DNA of 64,000 nucleotides, taken from positions 62,001-126,000 of the forward strand of contig NZ_JAAOWU010000014.1 in the NCBI RefSeq assembly GCF_013778505.1, given 5' to 3'. A program made the position numbers and the translations under genes. Under the pieces are notes generated by a model. That model saw only the letters and a program-made list of their open reading frames with translations, ran no database searches and was not told the DNA's origin. Positions 43,189 through 52,720 of the stretch are shown here, piece by piece; within the stretch, counting starts at the first letter, position 1; each line of letters begins with the position of its first letter. The DNA is from Pseudomonas sivasensis (lineage in GTDB: Bacteria; Pseudomonadota; Gammaproteobacteria; Pseudomonadales; Pseudomonadaceae).

Positions 43189-45239
43189 GTGCTCAAGATT
43201 TCCTGGTTGAACTGGGCACCGAAGAGCTGCCACCGAAGGCACTCAACACCCTGGCCGATGCGTTCCTGGCCGGGATCGAAAAAGGCCTGCAAAGCGCTGG
43301 CCTGAAGTTTGAAGCCAAGAAAGTCTACGCCGCGCCACGTCGCCTGGCCGTGTTGCTGACCGCGCTGGAAACCCAGCAACCGGACCGCAGCATTAACCTC
43401 GACGGCCCGCCGCGCCAAGCGGCTTTCGACGCTGAAGGCAATCCGACCCAGGCTGCCCTTGGTTTTGCCAAGAAGTGTGGCGTGGAACTGAGTGAGATCG
43501 ACCAGAGTGGTCCGAAACTGCGTTTCAGCCAGGTCATCACCGGTAAGCCGACTGCCAGCCTGCTGCCGACCATCGTTGAAGACTCCCTGAACGACCTGCC
43601 GATCCCCAAGCGCATGCGCTGGGGTGCACGCAAAGAAGAATTCGTCCGCCCAACCCAATGGCTGGTGATGCTGCTCGGTGACCAGGTCATTGACTGCACC
43701 ATCCTCGCCCAGAAGGCCGGCCGAGATTCCCGCGGTCACCGCTTCCACCATCCAGAAGCCGTACGCATCACCTCGCCGGCGAACTATGCCGCCGATCTGC
43801 GTGCAGCTTATGTGCTGGCCGACGCCAACGAGCGTCGCGAGCTGATCAGCAAGCGCACCGAAGAACTGGCCCGCCTGCAGGAAGGCACCGCCATCGTGCC
43901 GCCAAGCCTGCTCGACGAAGTGACCGCGCTGGTTGAATGGCCTGTGCCGCTGGTGTGCTCGTTCGAAGAGCGCTTCCTCGATGTGCCGCAAGAAGCACTG
44001 ATCACCACCATGCAGGACAACCAGAAGTACTTCTGCCTGCTGGACGTGGACGGTAAGTTGCTGCCGCGCTTTATCACCGTAGCCAACATTGAAAGCAAAG
44101 ACCCGCAGCAGATCATCGCCGGTAACGAGAAAGTCGTTCGCCCGCGACTGACTGACGCTGAGTTCTTCTTCAAGCAAGACAAGAAGCAGAAGCTCGAAGA
44201 CTTCAACCTGCGCCTGCAAAACGTGGTGTTCCAGGAAAAACTCGGTAGCGTCTACGACAAGGCTGTGCGTGTTTCCAAACTCGCTGCCTACATCGCACCA
44301 CGCATCGGCGGCGATGCGGCCTCGGCCGCCCGCGCTGGTTTGCTGTCCAAGTGCGACCTGGCGACCGAGATGGTCGGCGAATTCCCAGAGATGCAAGGTG
44401 TTGCCGGCTACTACTACGCCCTCAACGATGGCGAGGCCGAAGACGTCGCCCTGGCGCTGAACGAGCAGTACATGCCACGCGGTGCTGGTGCAGAACTGCC
44501 AACTACCTTGACCGGTGCGGCCGTGGCCATCGCCGACAAGCTGGATACCCTGGTGGGCATCTTCGGTATCGGCATGCTGCCTACCGGTAGCAAAGACCCG
44601 TACGCCCTGCGCCGTGCGGCATTGGGCGTGCTGCGTATCCTGATCGACAAGAAGCTCGACCTGGACCTGACACAGGCCATCGTGTTCGCGGTGGGTCAGT
44701 TCGGTACCAAGGTCAAGCAAGCGGGTCTGGCCGAGCAAGTGCTGGAGTTCGTGTTCGACCGCCTGCGTGCGCGTTACGAAGACGAAGGCGTGGACGTTTC
44801 CGTCTACCTGTCGGTTCGCGCCCTGCAGCCGGGTTCGGCGCTGGACTTCGATCAGCGCGTACAAGCCGTACAGGCCTTCCGTAAGTTGCCGGAAGCCGAT
44901 GCCCTGGCCGCTGTGAACAAGCGTGTGTCGAACCTGCTGAGCAAGGCCGAAGGCCTGGGCAATGGCGACGTCGACCCTGGCCTGTTTGCCGATGCCAAAG
45001 AGTTCTCGCTGAATTCGGCCATCGCCAAGGCAGAAAACGCCGTCAAGCCGCTGATCGCCGAGCGTAACTACGCCGAAGCGCTGGCGCGCCTGGCCACCCT
45101 GCGTGAGCCGGTGGATGCGTTCTTCGAAGCCGTGATGATCAATGCCGAAGATGCCGGCGTGCGGAAAAACCGTTACGCCATGCTGGCGCGTCTGCGCGGC
45201 TTGTTCGTCAACATCGCTGACATTTCGACACTGAGCTGA
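43185..45239 (+). CDS. glyS: Glycyl-tRNA synthetase beta subunit
   Basis: A 684-residue subunit carrying the tRNA-binding and HD-like domains of the enzyme. It begins [20 protein letters not shown], the family start. It is coupled to glyQ and followed 2 bp later by gmhB. Confidence 0.96.
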   Translation: [684 protein letters not shown]

Positions 45240-45241
45240 CC

Positions 45242-45778
45242 ATGTTGAAACTGCTGATTCTCGATCGGGACGGGGTGATCAACTACGACTCCGACGCTTA
45301 CATCAAGTCGGTGGCGGAATGGATTCCACTGCCCGGTTCGATCGAGGCCATCGCGCAGTTGAGCAAAGCCGGCTGGACGGTGGCAATCGCCACCAACCAG
45401 TCCGGCATCGCCCGTGGCTATTACGACATCGCTACCTTGGACGCCATGCACGCGCGCTTGCGCACGCTGGTGGCGGAGCAGGGCGGTGAGGTGGGGCTGG
45501 TGGTGTACTGCCCTCACGGGCCGGATGAGGGCTGCGATTGCCGCAAACCCAAACCTGGCATGTTGAAAACCATTGCAGAACATTACAAGGTGCCCTTGGC
45601 TGGGATATGGTTCGTCGGGGACAGCCTCGGTGACCTGGAGGCGGCCAAAGCCGTCGACTCTCAGCCAGTTTTGGTAAAGACCGGGAAAGGCGAAAAGACC
45701 CAGGCGAAAAACCTGCCGGTAGGCACCTTGATTTTTGACGATCTGGCGGCGGTTGCCGCAGAACTTATCAACAACTAG
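45242..45778 (+). CDS. gmhB: D-glycero-beta-D-manno-heptose-1,7-bisphosphate 7-phosphatase
   Basis: A 178-residue HAD phosphatase that makes ADP-heptose precursors for lipopolysaccharide. The catalytic motif is LILDRDGVIN, and the CX-type zinc loop (CPHGPDEGCDCRKPKPGM) is typical of GmhB. It starts 2 bp after glyS. Confidence 0.93.
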   Translation: MLKLLILDRDGVINYDSDAYIKSVAEWIPLPGSIEAIAQLSKAGWTVAIATNQSGIARGYYDIATLDAMHARLRTLVAEQGGEVGLVVYCPHGPDEGCDCRKPKPGMLKTIAEHYKVPLAGIWFVGDSLGDLEAAKAVDSQPVLVKTGKGEKTQAKNLPVGTLIFDDLAAVAAELINN

Positions 45779-45860
45779 CCGCCCTCGACTTCCTGACCAA
45801 GGACTGTTCGGGAGTGCGCTTTTAACAGGCGGGCCCTGTCCCGCAACGGTAAATGCCGCC

Positions 45861-46631
45861 ATGTCGATTTTGCAGGCCATCAGAACCTTTTTCTTTTACC
45901 TGCTGCTGGGCACCAGTTCGTTTCTCTGGTGCACCCTGAGCTTTTTTATTGCGCCGTTCCTCCCGTTCAAGGCGCGCTATCGCTTTATCAACGTCTATTG
46001 GTGCCGCTGCGCGTTGTGGCTGACCAAGGTGTTCCTGAACATTCGTTTCGAGGTCAAGGGGGCGGAAAACGTACCGGACCAGCCGTGCGTGATTTTGTCG
46101 AATCACCAAAGCACCTGGGAGACCTTCTTTCTCTCGGCTTACTTCTCGCCATTGAGCCAAGTGCTCAAGCGTGAGCTGCTGTACGTGCCGTTCTTCGGCT
46201 GGGCCATGGCCATGTTGCGCCCGATTGCTATCGACCGTGACAACCCCAAGGCAGCGCTCAAGCATGTCGCCAAGAAGGGCGATGAGCTGCTCAAAGACGG
46301 CGTGTGGGTGCTGATCTTTCCGGAAGGAACACGAGTCCCCTTTGGGACCGTAGGCAAGTTCTCCCGTGGAGGTACAGCATTGGCGGTCAACGCCAACCTG
46401 CCAGTGTTGCCGATTGCACATAACGCCGGCAGGTTCTGGCCGAAGACCGGTTGGGCAAAACGCGAGGGCACCATCACGGTGGTGATTGGCGAGCCAATGT
46501 ACGCAGAAGGCGAAGGCCCACGCGCTATTGCAGCGCTGAATGAGCGCGCCCAGGCGTGGAATGAGGCACAGCAGCGGGCCATGGGTTCTCTACCGCCGGA
46601 GCCAGTTGTTGTGGATACGCCGGTGATATGA
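45861..46631 (+). CDS. plsC: 1-acyl-sn-glycerol-3-phosphate acyltransferase
   Basis: A 256-residue inner-membrane acyltransferase that makes phosphatidic acid (PA0005-like). A N-terminal hydrophobic region, then NHQSTWE as the catalytic motif (with Glu in place of Asp), then FPEGTR. The ATG at 45861 gives a normal length. It ends near a DnaA-type 9-mer. Confidence 0.9.
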   Translation: MSILQAIRTFFFYLLLGTSSFLWCTLSFFIAPFLPFKARYRFINVYWCRCALWLTKVFLNIRFEVKGAENVPDQPCVILSNHQSTWETFFLSAYFSPLSQVLKRELLYVPFFGWAMAMLRPIAIDRDNPKAALKHVAKKGDELLKDGVWVLIFPEGTRVPFGTVGKFSRGGTALAVNANLPVLPIAHNAGRFWPKTGWAKREGTITVVIGEPMYAEGEGPRAIAALNERAQAWNEAQQRAMGSLPPEPVVVDTPVI

Positions 46632-46754
46632 GGATCTGTGGATAACCTGTGTACGGTTTGTTGGCGAATCAGCTTTTTTGAGTCATAAGAAGCTGATTTA
46701 CTTACATATTTCCAGAGCCGATAAAATCTCGAAAAACGTGCATAAGTTTTTTCC

Positions 46755-46792
46755 GCATAAAAAAACCGGTCCTTGTGACCGGTTTTTTATGC
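46755..46792. terminator. Bidirectional rho-independent terminator
   Basis: GCATAAAAAAACCGGT faces ACCGGTTTTTTATGC with a CCTTGTG loop, between the convergent plsC and CHASE2 kinase genes. Both strands end in T tracts. Confidence 0.93.
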
Positions 46793-46810
46793 ACAGCAGA
46801 AAAGGACGTT

Positions 46811-49093
46811 TTAACAGTCTTCCAGCAAGGGCAATTGCAGTCTGAATGTGGTGCCTTTGCCTAGGGTGCTTTCACATTCGATACGTCCTCCATGGCGCTC
46901 CACGACTGCCTTGACCATGGTGAGCCCTAGCCCCAACCCTTCGCTGCCTTGGGCTGAATCAAAGCGTTTGTACTGGCTGAACAGCTCCGGTAAATCCTTG
47001 GATGCTATCCCGGGGCCCTGGTCGCTGATAAGGCATTCCAACCAACCTTGTTCGCTGCTGTGTCTCAAACGGACGGTGGTGCCGGATGGCGAGTACTTGA
47101 TCGCGTTCTCCAGCACATTGAATAACGCGCGAGTGAGTAGGGACTGATCGGCTGACACCATCCCTTCATCCGCCTCTTCAAGATCGTGGACCAGGTGAAT
47201 ACCTTTGAGCTGGGCGATCAGTGCTACCTGGTCAAAAGCATCCATTACCAGCATGGCAAACAGCGTCGGTTGGAAGTGGTAACCATCGGCCTCCGCTTTC
47301 GCCAACTGGACGAAGGATTCAGTCAGGCTCAAGGCTCGGCGTACTTGCTGCTCAATCTGAGAAAATACTGGCGACTCGGCGTTGTGCACGTCGAGCAGCG
47401 CGAGGATCGCCGAGTGCGGTGCACGCAGATCATGGGAAAGGAAACGCAGCATAGTTTCCCGGTGCTGCTGGGCCTCGCGCTCTTTGCTCAGGTCTGTGAG
47501 GCTTAGCAACCAACCCAGCGCCACATCCCCTTCGGCAGGTAGTAAAGGAGCAAGCTCCATGCGCAGGCTGCGTTGGTGAATATCACGGAACTCAACAAGC
47601 TCCAACGCAGAAAGGGCAGGGCGCACGCCGTTGTGCAGGGGTGGATAGCCCAGATCAACCAATTGGTCCAATAGGTTTTGGTTGACCAGATCGCTGCCGA
47701 ACACGTCGCGGGCAATGCGATTGGCCAGCAGGATATTGCCTTGTGTGTCTGTGATCAGCGTCGCCACCGGCAGGCACTCCAAACCATCGGCCATAAAGCG
47801 TCGTGTGTCCCTTGTACGGCTTACCGCTTGCTCCAGGGCAAAGATGCGCCCCTGCAACACATCACCTTTGCTGGCAGGCGCACGTCGGCGCTCAGGCAGA
47901 ACTTTGGGTTCGTCATCCAATCGGGCCAACTCCCAGCCAAAGTACGCCAGGATTACGCTGAGACGTCGCCAGTTCCAGATCAGGTAGCTGAGCAGCAATC
48001 CGATCAGGCAGGCCGCAGGCGACCACCAGTAGCCGATACGCAATAGGGCAAATGAGCCGAGCAAAGCCGTGAACATACAGCCAAGGGTCATCCACAGTGC
48101 AAAGCGTGGGCGGTAGAGCAGCAGCCCCAGTAGCGCCGCCACCAGGGATGTTGCCATCAGGGCAGCCACCCAGTCGGGCAAGTCCACAATGCTGCGACCT
48201 TGCAGCAATCCATTGAGCACGTTGGCCTGAATCTCCACGCCCGCCGTGGTTCCCACCATGGGTGAGAGCGGCGTGACATAGCGATCACCCATTCCCGATG
48301 CTGGCGCTCCTACCAGAATCAGACGATTGCGCAGCCGCTCGGGGGAGACTTCTCCACGTAATACGCTGACATAAGACACGCTTGGAAAATGGCTGTCGGG
48401 GGCGATATACGGGATGCGAACTGCATACTCTCGATGCCAATCCTGGGAATTCGAATCCACAGGCTCACCTGGCATCTCTGAAGGCTGGCCGCTCATCGTG
48501 AACGCCAACCACGCCAACTGAGGTGCCGTCGCATTGGGTGGGCCCTCACGTAAATAAAGGCTGCGCACCACGCCATCGCTGTCAGCCTCCACGTTGATAT
48601 GCCCAACCCCCTTGGCACATTTGAGCAGCGGCCGCATTTGTACTCTGGGTGGGCTATAACTGGCAGAGTCGTCACGCCCCAAGGGCAACAGTACGTTGCC
48701 GGCGTTGCACACCGCATCTGCCAAACGTTTTTCTTGGAGGGGATCGGCGGGATCGCTGAAGATTACATCCAACAGAATGCTGGCGGGTTGTGCAGCGCTC
48801 AGACGATCGATCAGGTCGGCGTGCAAACTAGGGGGCCAAGGCCACTGGCCGAGCTTCTTCAGGCTGGCGTCATCGATAGTAACCAGCAGGATACGAGGAT
48901 CCACTGGCAGCGGTGTTAGACGGCGAAGGCTGTCATACAGCGGGTTGTTCAAAGCCAGGCCAGTACTCATTGAGAGGTAGGCTGTGATCGGCAACAACAG
49001 CAAACCGATCCACAACCACTCACGAACCAGACCGTGGAACAGCCGTTGGGCATGGGTGGGTTGACGTTTTTCGGCCTTGCCCCAGAGCATCAT
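46811..49093 (-). CDS. CHASE2 domain sensor histidine kinase
   Basis: A 760-residue membrane kinase. Order: an N-terminal helix (about 28-48), an extracytoplasmic CHASE2 sensor domain (about 50-300), three helices (about 307-327, 332-352, 358-373), a PAS region (about 430-540), the HisKA box with phosphoacceptor His554 (SHDLRAPHS), and a HATPase with N660, DQGPG (691-695) and GLGLGL (719-724). The P-H-S after the His box replaces the usual P-L. It is divergent from an OmpR-type regulator, its presumed partner. The signal is unknown. Confidence 0.92.
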   Translation of the reverse strand: MMLWGKAEKRQPTHAQRLFHGLVREWLWIGLLLLPITAYLSMSTGLALNNPLYDSLRRLTPLPVDPRILLVTIDDASLKKLGQWPWPPSLHADLIDRLSAAQPASILLDVIFSDPADPLQEKRLADAVCNAGNVLLPLGRDDSASYSPPRVQMRPLLKCAKGVGHINVEADSDGVVRSLYLREGPPNATAPQLAWLAFTMSGQPSEMPGEPVDSNSQDWHREYAVRIPYIAPDSHFPSVSYVSVLRGEVSPERLRNRLILVGAPASGMGDRYVTPLSPMVGTTAGVEIQANVLNGLLQGRSIVDLPDWVAALMATSLVAALLGLLLYRPRFALWMTLGCMFTALLGSFALLRIGYWWSPAACLIGLLLSYLIWNWRRLSVILAYFGWELARLDDEPKVLPERRRAPASKGDVLQGRIFALEQAVSRTRDTRRFMADGLECLPVATLITDTQGNILLANRIARDVFGSDLVNQNLLDQLVDLGYPPLHNGVRPALSALELVEFRDIHQRSLRMELAPLLPAEGDVALGWLLSLTDLSKEREAQQHRETMLRFLSHDLRAPHSAILALLDVHNAESPVFSQIEQQVRRALSLTESFVQLAKAEADGYHFQPTLFAMLVMDAFDQVALIAQLKGIHLVHDLEEADEGMVSADQSLLTRALFNVLENAIKYSPSGTTVRLRHSSEQGWLECLISDQGPGIASKDLPELFSQYKRFDSAQGSEGLGLGLTMVKAVVERHGGRIECESTLGKGTTFRLQLPLLEDC

Positions 49094-49472
49094 TGATCAG
49101 CGTGTCCCTGTTGTTGGCATGCGGTAGAAGGTGGCATAGCGCCCAGTGAAGCTCATTTTCGACGCGGTGGAAAAGTTTTACTGCTTGCGACTCGTAAAGG
49201 TGGGAATTCCAAAGGGCATCCACTATCAGGGCACAGGAGTTTACGACAGCGCATGCGTCGGCTGATCCTTTTCCTTAAGGCTTGGAGCCGGTATCTTTCC
49301 CACGTAGGTACCGAGGACTTTAACTGGGTTAATCACTTATTGATCCCAGCGTACCGAGAGATCCAAGGGGCCGACGAATCTGCGCACAATTCTTCAGATT
49401 CGACGGCCGGCATCTGTGCAGTACGTGCCTTCACTACGGCTGCAGTACTCTTCGAGAAGAAAGGACCCACCC
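49094..49472. promoter_or_regulatory. 379-bp divergent control region between kinase and regulator
   Basis: No gene is supported here. It contains a perfect 8-bp dyad, CGAATCTG-N12-CAGATTCG (49375-49402), about 70-98 bp before the regulator start, and a looser CTGGG-N16-CCCAG repeat at about 49324-49349. These are candidate sites for the response regulator. Promoters for both genes should lie here. Confidence 0.6.
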
Positions 49473-50195
49473 ATGCGTGTCGCAATACTGGATGACGAAC
49501 CCGCTGAATTGAGACGGGTGGAACAGACACTGCGACAAATCCCCAGCACCGCCGAACAGCCCTGGACCCTTCATTGCTTCGAGCGTGGCGAAGACCTGCT
49601 GCGCCAATTGCGTCGGGAAACCTTTGACCTGCTGATACTCGACTGGCAACTGCCCGATATCACTGGCATCGCATTGCTGCGCTGGACCCGTGAACACATG
49701 GAGTCCCCACCCGCCGTGATCATGCTCACTAGCCGCGATGCTGAAAGCGATATCGTCACCGCGTTGAACAGTGGCGCCGATGATTACGTGAGCAAACCCT
49801 TTCGCCCCAATGAACTGAAGGCTCGGGTGACCGCCGTTCTACGTCGCCATGGCCTGCAGAAGCCGGCGACCCAGGAAGTACAGAGCTTCAATGATCTGAC
49901 CTTTGACGATGCCGAATTGACCGTCACTCGTGCGGGAAAACCGATCAACCTCACCGAGCGGGAATACCGCTTGGCGAGCTGCTTGTTCGCCAACCTGGCC
50001 CGGCCACTGTCCCGCGAGTACCTCTATGAGCGGTTCTGGACCCATGAAGAAATGGTGTCATCGAGACCCTTGGATACGCATATCTATCGGTTGCGTAACA
50101 AGCTGGGGCTAACTGCTGACAGGGGTTGGCAGCTGTTGACGATCTATGGGTATGGGTACCGGTTGGAGAGTGTGGCGACAGCTTCCCATGGGTGA
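49473..50195 (+). CDS. OmpR-family response regulator
   Basis: A 240-residue regulator with a receiver domain (Asp57 as phosphoacceptor in LILDWQL, Lys108 in SKPF) and a C-terminal winged-helix DNA-binding domain (about 140-235, ending LLTIYGYGYRL). The divergent CHASE2 kinase is the likely partner. The ATG at 49473 follows AAAGGA. A near-consensus parS site lies 9 bp after the stop. Confidence 0.93.
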   Translation: MRVAILDDEPAELRRVEQTLRQIPSTAEQPWTLHCFERGEDLLRQLRRETFDLLILDWQLPDITGIALLRWTREHMESPPAVIMLTSRDAESDIVTALNSGADDYVSKPFRPNELKARVTAVLRRHGLQKPATQEVQSFNDLTFDDAELTVTRAGKPINLTEREYRLASCLFANLARPLSREYLYERFWTHEEMVSSRPLDTHIYRLRNKLGLTADRGWQLLTIYGYGYRLESVATASHG

Positions 50196-50204
50196 AAACG
50201 GTGA

Positions 50205-50220
50205 TGTTCCACGTGGAGCA
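50205..50220. promoter_or_regulatory. parS-like site (one mismatch)
   Basis: TGTTCCACGTGGAGCA differs from the pseudomonad parS consensus TGTTCCACGTGGAACA at one base. It lies between the response regulator and the gyrB terminator. Confidence 0.75.
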
Positions 50221-50247
50221 TTTTAGAAAAACTGATTTTCACGTAAT

Positions 50248-50281
50248 AAAAAAGGCCAACGCATAGCGTTGGCCTTTTTTC
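50248..50281. terminator. Bidirectional terminator between response regulator and gyrB
   Basis: AAAAAAGGCCAACGC faces GCGTTGGCCTTTTTT with an ATA loop, flanked by A and T runs. It serves both convergent genes. Confidence 0.95.
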
Positions 50282-50298
50282 TGTGGGTCTCGCCTGGA

Positions 50299-52716
50299 TC
50301 AGAAATCCAGGTTAGACACTGCCAGAGCATTACTCTCGATGAAGTCACGGCGAGGCTCGACCGCATCACCCATCAGGGTGTTGAAGATCTGGTCTGCCCC
50401 AATGGCGTCTTCGATGGTCACGCGCAGCATGCGACGCTGAGCAGGGTCCATGGTGGTTTCCCACAATTGATCAGGGTTCATCTCACCCAAACCTTTGTAT
50501 CGCTGGATGGTGTGGCGCTTGGTGCTTTCTGCCATCAACCAGTCCAGGGCCTCTTTGAACTCCTTGACTGCTTTCTTACGCTCGCCACGCTGAATGTAGG
50601 CGCCGTCGTCCAGCAGGGTGCTTAGTTGCGCGCCCAAGGTGACCACAGTTTTGTAGTCATTGCTGCCGAAGAAGTCGCGGTTGAAGGTGACGTAGTTCGA
50701 CAGACCATGGGAGATCAGTTCGACCTCTGGCAGCCATACGTTACGTTCACGGTCTTCACGCAGACTGGCTTTGTACACCAGGCCAGATTTCTCCACAGTG
50801 CGCAGACGTACTTCGTACTGGGCCAGCCACTCCTGCATCGCTGCATGATCGCCCAACTGCTCCAGGCTCACGGCCGGCAGATAGATGAAGTGTTCGGTCA
50901 GTTCCTGTGGGTATAGGCGCGACAGCCGCTTGAGGGTCTTCATAACCATGCGGAAATCGTTAACCAGACGCTCCAACGCCTCACCGGAAATACCCGGTGC
51001 TTCGTCGTTCAAGTGCAGGCTCGCATCTTCCAGAGCCGACTGCGTCATGTACTCTTCCATGGCGTCGTCGTCTTTGATGTATTGCTCTTGCTTACCCTTT
51101 TTCACTTTGTACAAAGGTGGCTGGGCGATGTAGATGTAGCCACGCTCGATCAGCTCCGGCAACTGACGGAAGAAGAAAGTCAGCAGCAGAGTACGGATGT
51201 GAGAGCCGTCGACGTCAGCATCGGTCATGATGATGATGTTGTGATAGCGCAGCTTATCGATGTTGTACTCGTCGCGACCGATACCGCAGCCCAACGCAGT
51301 GATCAAGGTGCCAACTTCCTGGGAGGAAATCATCTTGTCGAAGCGAGCTTTCTCTACGTTAAGGATCTTACCCTTCAACGGCAGGATGGCCTGGGTGCGA
51401 CGGTTACGACCCTGCTTGGCGGAACCGCCAGCAGAGTCACCTTCCACCAGGTACAGTTCAGAGAGGGCAGGGTCTTTTTCCTGGCAGTCAGCCAGTTTGC
51501 CCGGCAAGCCGGCGATATCCAACGCGCCTTTACGACGGGTCATCTCGCGAGCCTTACGCGCGGCTTCCCGGGCACGCGCAGCATCGATCATCTTACCGAC
51601 GACCAGCTTGGCTTCGTTCGGATTCTCCAGCAGGAAGTCCGAGAAGTATTTACCCATTTCCTGTTCAACGGCTGTCTTCACTTCGGAAGACACCAGCTTG
51701 TCTTTAGTCTGGGAACTAAACTTAGGATCCGGCACTTTCACTGAGATAATCGCGGTCAGACCTTCACGCGCATCGTCACCGGTGGTGGCAACTTTATGCT
51801 TCTTCGCCAGGCCTTCGGCTTCGATGTAGGTGTTCAGGTTACGCGTCAGCGCGGAACGGAAACCCACCAAGTGAGTGCCGCCATCGCGCTGGGGAATATT
51901 GTTGGTGAAGCACAACAGGTTCTCGTTGAAGCTGTCGTTCCACTGCAGGGCGATTTCCACGCCGATGCCGTCATCACGCTGGATGTTGAAGTGAAACACC
52001 TGGTTGACCGCAGTCTTGTTGGTGTTCAGGTATTCAACGAATGCACGTAGACCACCTTCGTACTTGAACAGTTCTTCCTTGCCGCTGCGCTCGTCCTTAA
52101 GGACGATACCCACACCGGAGTTGAGGAAGGAGAGTTCGCGAATACGCTTGGCCAGAATGTCCCAGCTGAAGTGGATATTCTTGAATGTTTCATCGGACGG
52201 CTTGAAATGAATCTGAGTACCGGTGGTTTCACTGTCGCCAACGATTTTCATAGGCTCCTGTGGAACACCGTGGACGTAGGTCTGTTCCCAGATCTTTCCG
52301 CTACGGCGAACGGTGAGGATCAGCTCTTCGGAAAGAGCATTCACTACCGACACACCCACACCGTGCAAACCGCCGGATACTTTATAGGAGTTATCGTCGA
52401 ACTTACCGCCGGCGTGGAGCACGGTCATGATGACCTCTGCTGCCGAAACACCTTCTTCTTTGTGCACATCTACCGGAATGCCACGACCGTTGTCGCGCAC
52501 GGTGATGGATTCGTCCGGGTGGATGATGATGCTGATGTCGTCGCAGTGACCGGCCAAAGCTTCGTCGATGGAGTTGTCGACCACCTCGAACACCATGTGG
52601 TGCAGACCGCTACCGTCATCAGTGTCGCCAATGTACATACCGGGACGTTTGCGTACGGCATCCAAACCTTTCAGCACTTTAATGCTGGTCGAGTCGTACG
52701 TGTTTTCTTCGCTCAT
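50299..52716 (-). CDS. gyrB: DNA gyrase subunit B
   Basis: ATPase subunit of DNA gyrase, 805 residues. It begins MSEENTYDSTSIKVLKGLDA and shows the GHKL ATPase motifs (VVDNSIDEALAGH, GLHGVGVSVVNALS), the Toprim motif EGDSAGGSAKQGRNR and DADVDGSHI. It is the last gene of the dnaA-dnaN-recF-gyrB block; recF ends 4 bp before its start. Confidence 0.98.
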   Translation of the reverse strand: MSEENTYDSTSIKVLKGLDAVRKRPGMYIGDTDDGSGLHHMVFEVVDNSIDEALAGHCDDISIIIHPDESITVRDNGRGIPVDVHKEEGVSAAEVIMTVLHAGGKFDDNSYKVSGGLHGVGVSVVNALSEELILTVRRSGKIWEQTYVHGVPQEPMKIVGDSETTGTQIHFKPSDETFKNIHFSWDILAKRIRELSFLNSGVGIVLKDERSGKEELFKYEGGLRAFVEYLNTNKTAVNQVFHFNIQRDDGIGVEIALQWNDSFNENLLCFTNNIPQRDGGTHLVGFRSALTRNLNTYIEAEGLAKKHKVATTGDDAREGLTAIISVKVPDPKFSSQTKDKLVSSEVKTAVEQEMGKYFSDFLLENPNEAKLVVGKMIDAARAREAARKAREMTRRKGALDIAGLPGKLADCQEKDPALSELYLVEGDSAGGSAKQGRNRRTQAILPLKGKILNVEKARFDKMISSQEVGTLITALGCGIGRDEYNIDKLRYHNIIIMTDADVDGSHIRTLLLTFFFRQLPELIERGYIYIAQPPLYKVKKGKQEQYIKDDDAMEEYMTQSALEDASLHLNDEAPGISGEALERLVNDFRMVMKTLKRLSRLYPQELTEHFIYLPAVSLEQLGDHAAMQEWLAQYEVRLRTVEKSGLVYKASLREDRERNVWLPEVELISHGLSNYVTFNRDFFGSNDYKTVVTLGAQLSTLLDDGAYIQRGERKKAVKEFKEALDWLMAESTKRHTIQRYKGLGEMNPDQLWETTMDPAQRRMLRVTIEDAIGADQIFNTLMGDAVEPRRDFIESNALAVSNLDF

Positions 52717-52720
52717 GCCT

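Noticed and set aside
42154..43242. Upstream extension of the tag frame
   Set aside because: The extra part lies antisense to glyQ and lacks conserved sequence; the real start MPRCFWC is at 42153.
43098..44864. 588-codon - strand frame
   Set aside because: Antisense to glyS; no domain recognisable.
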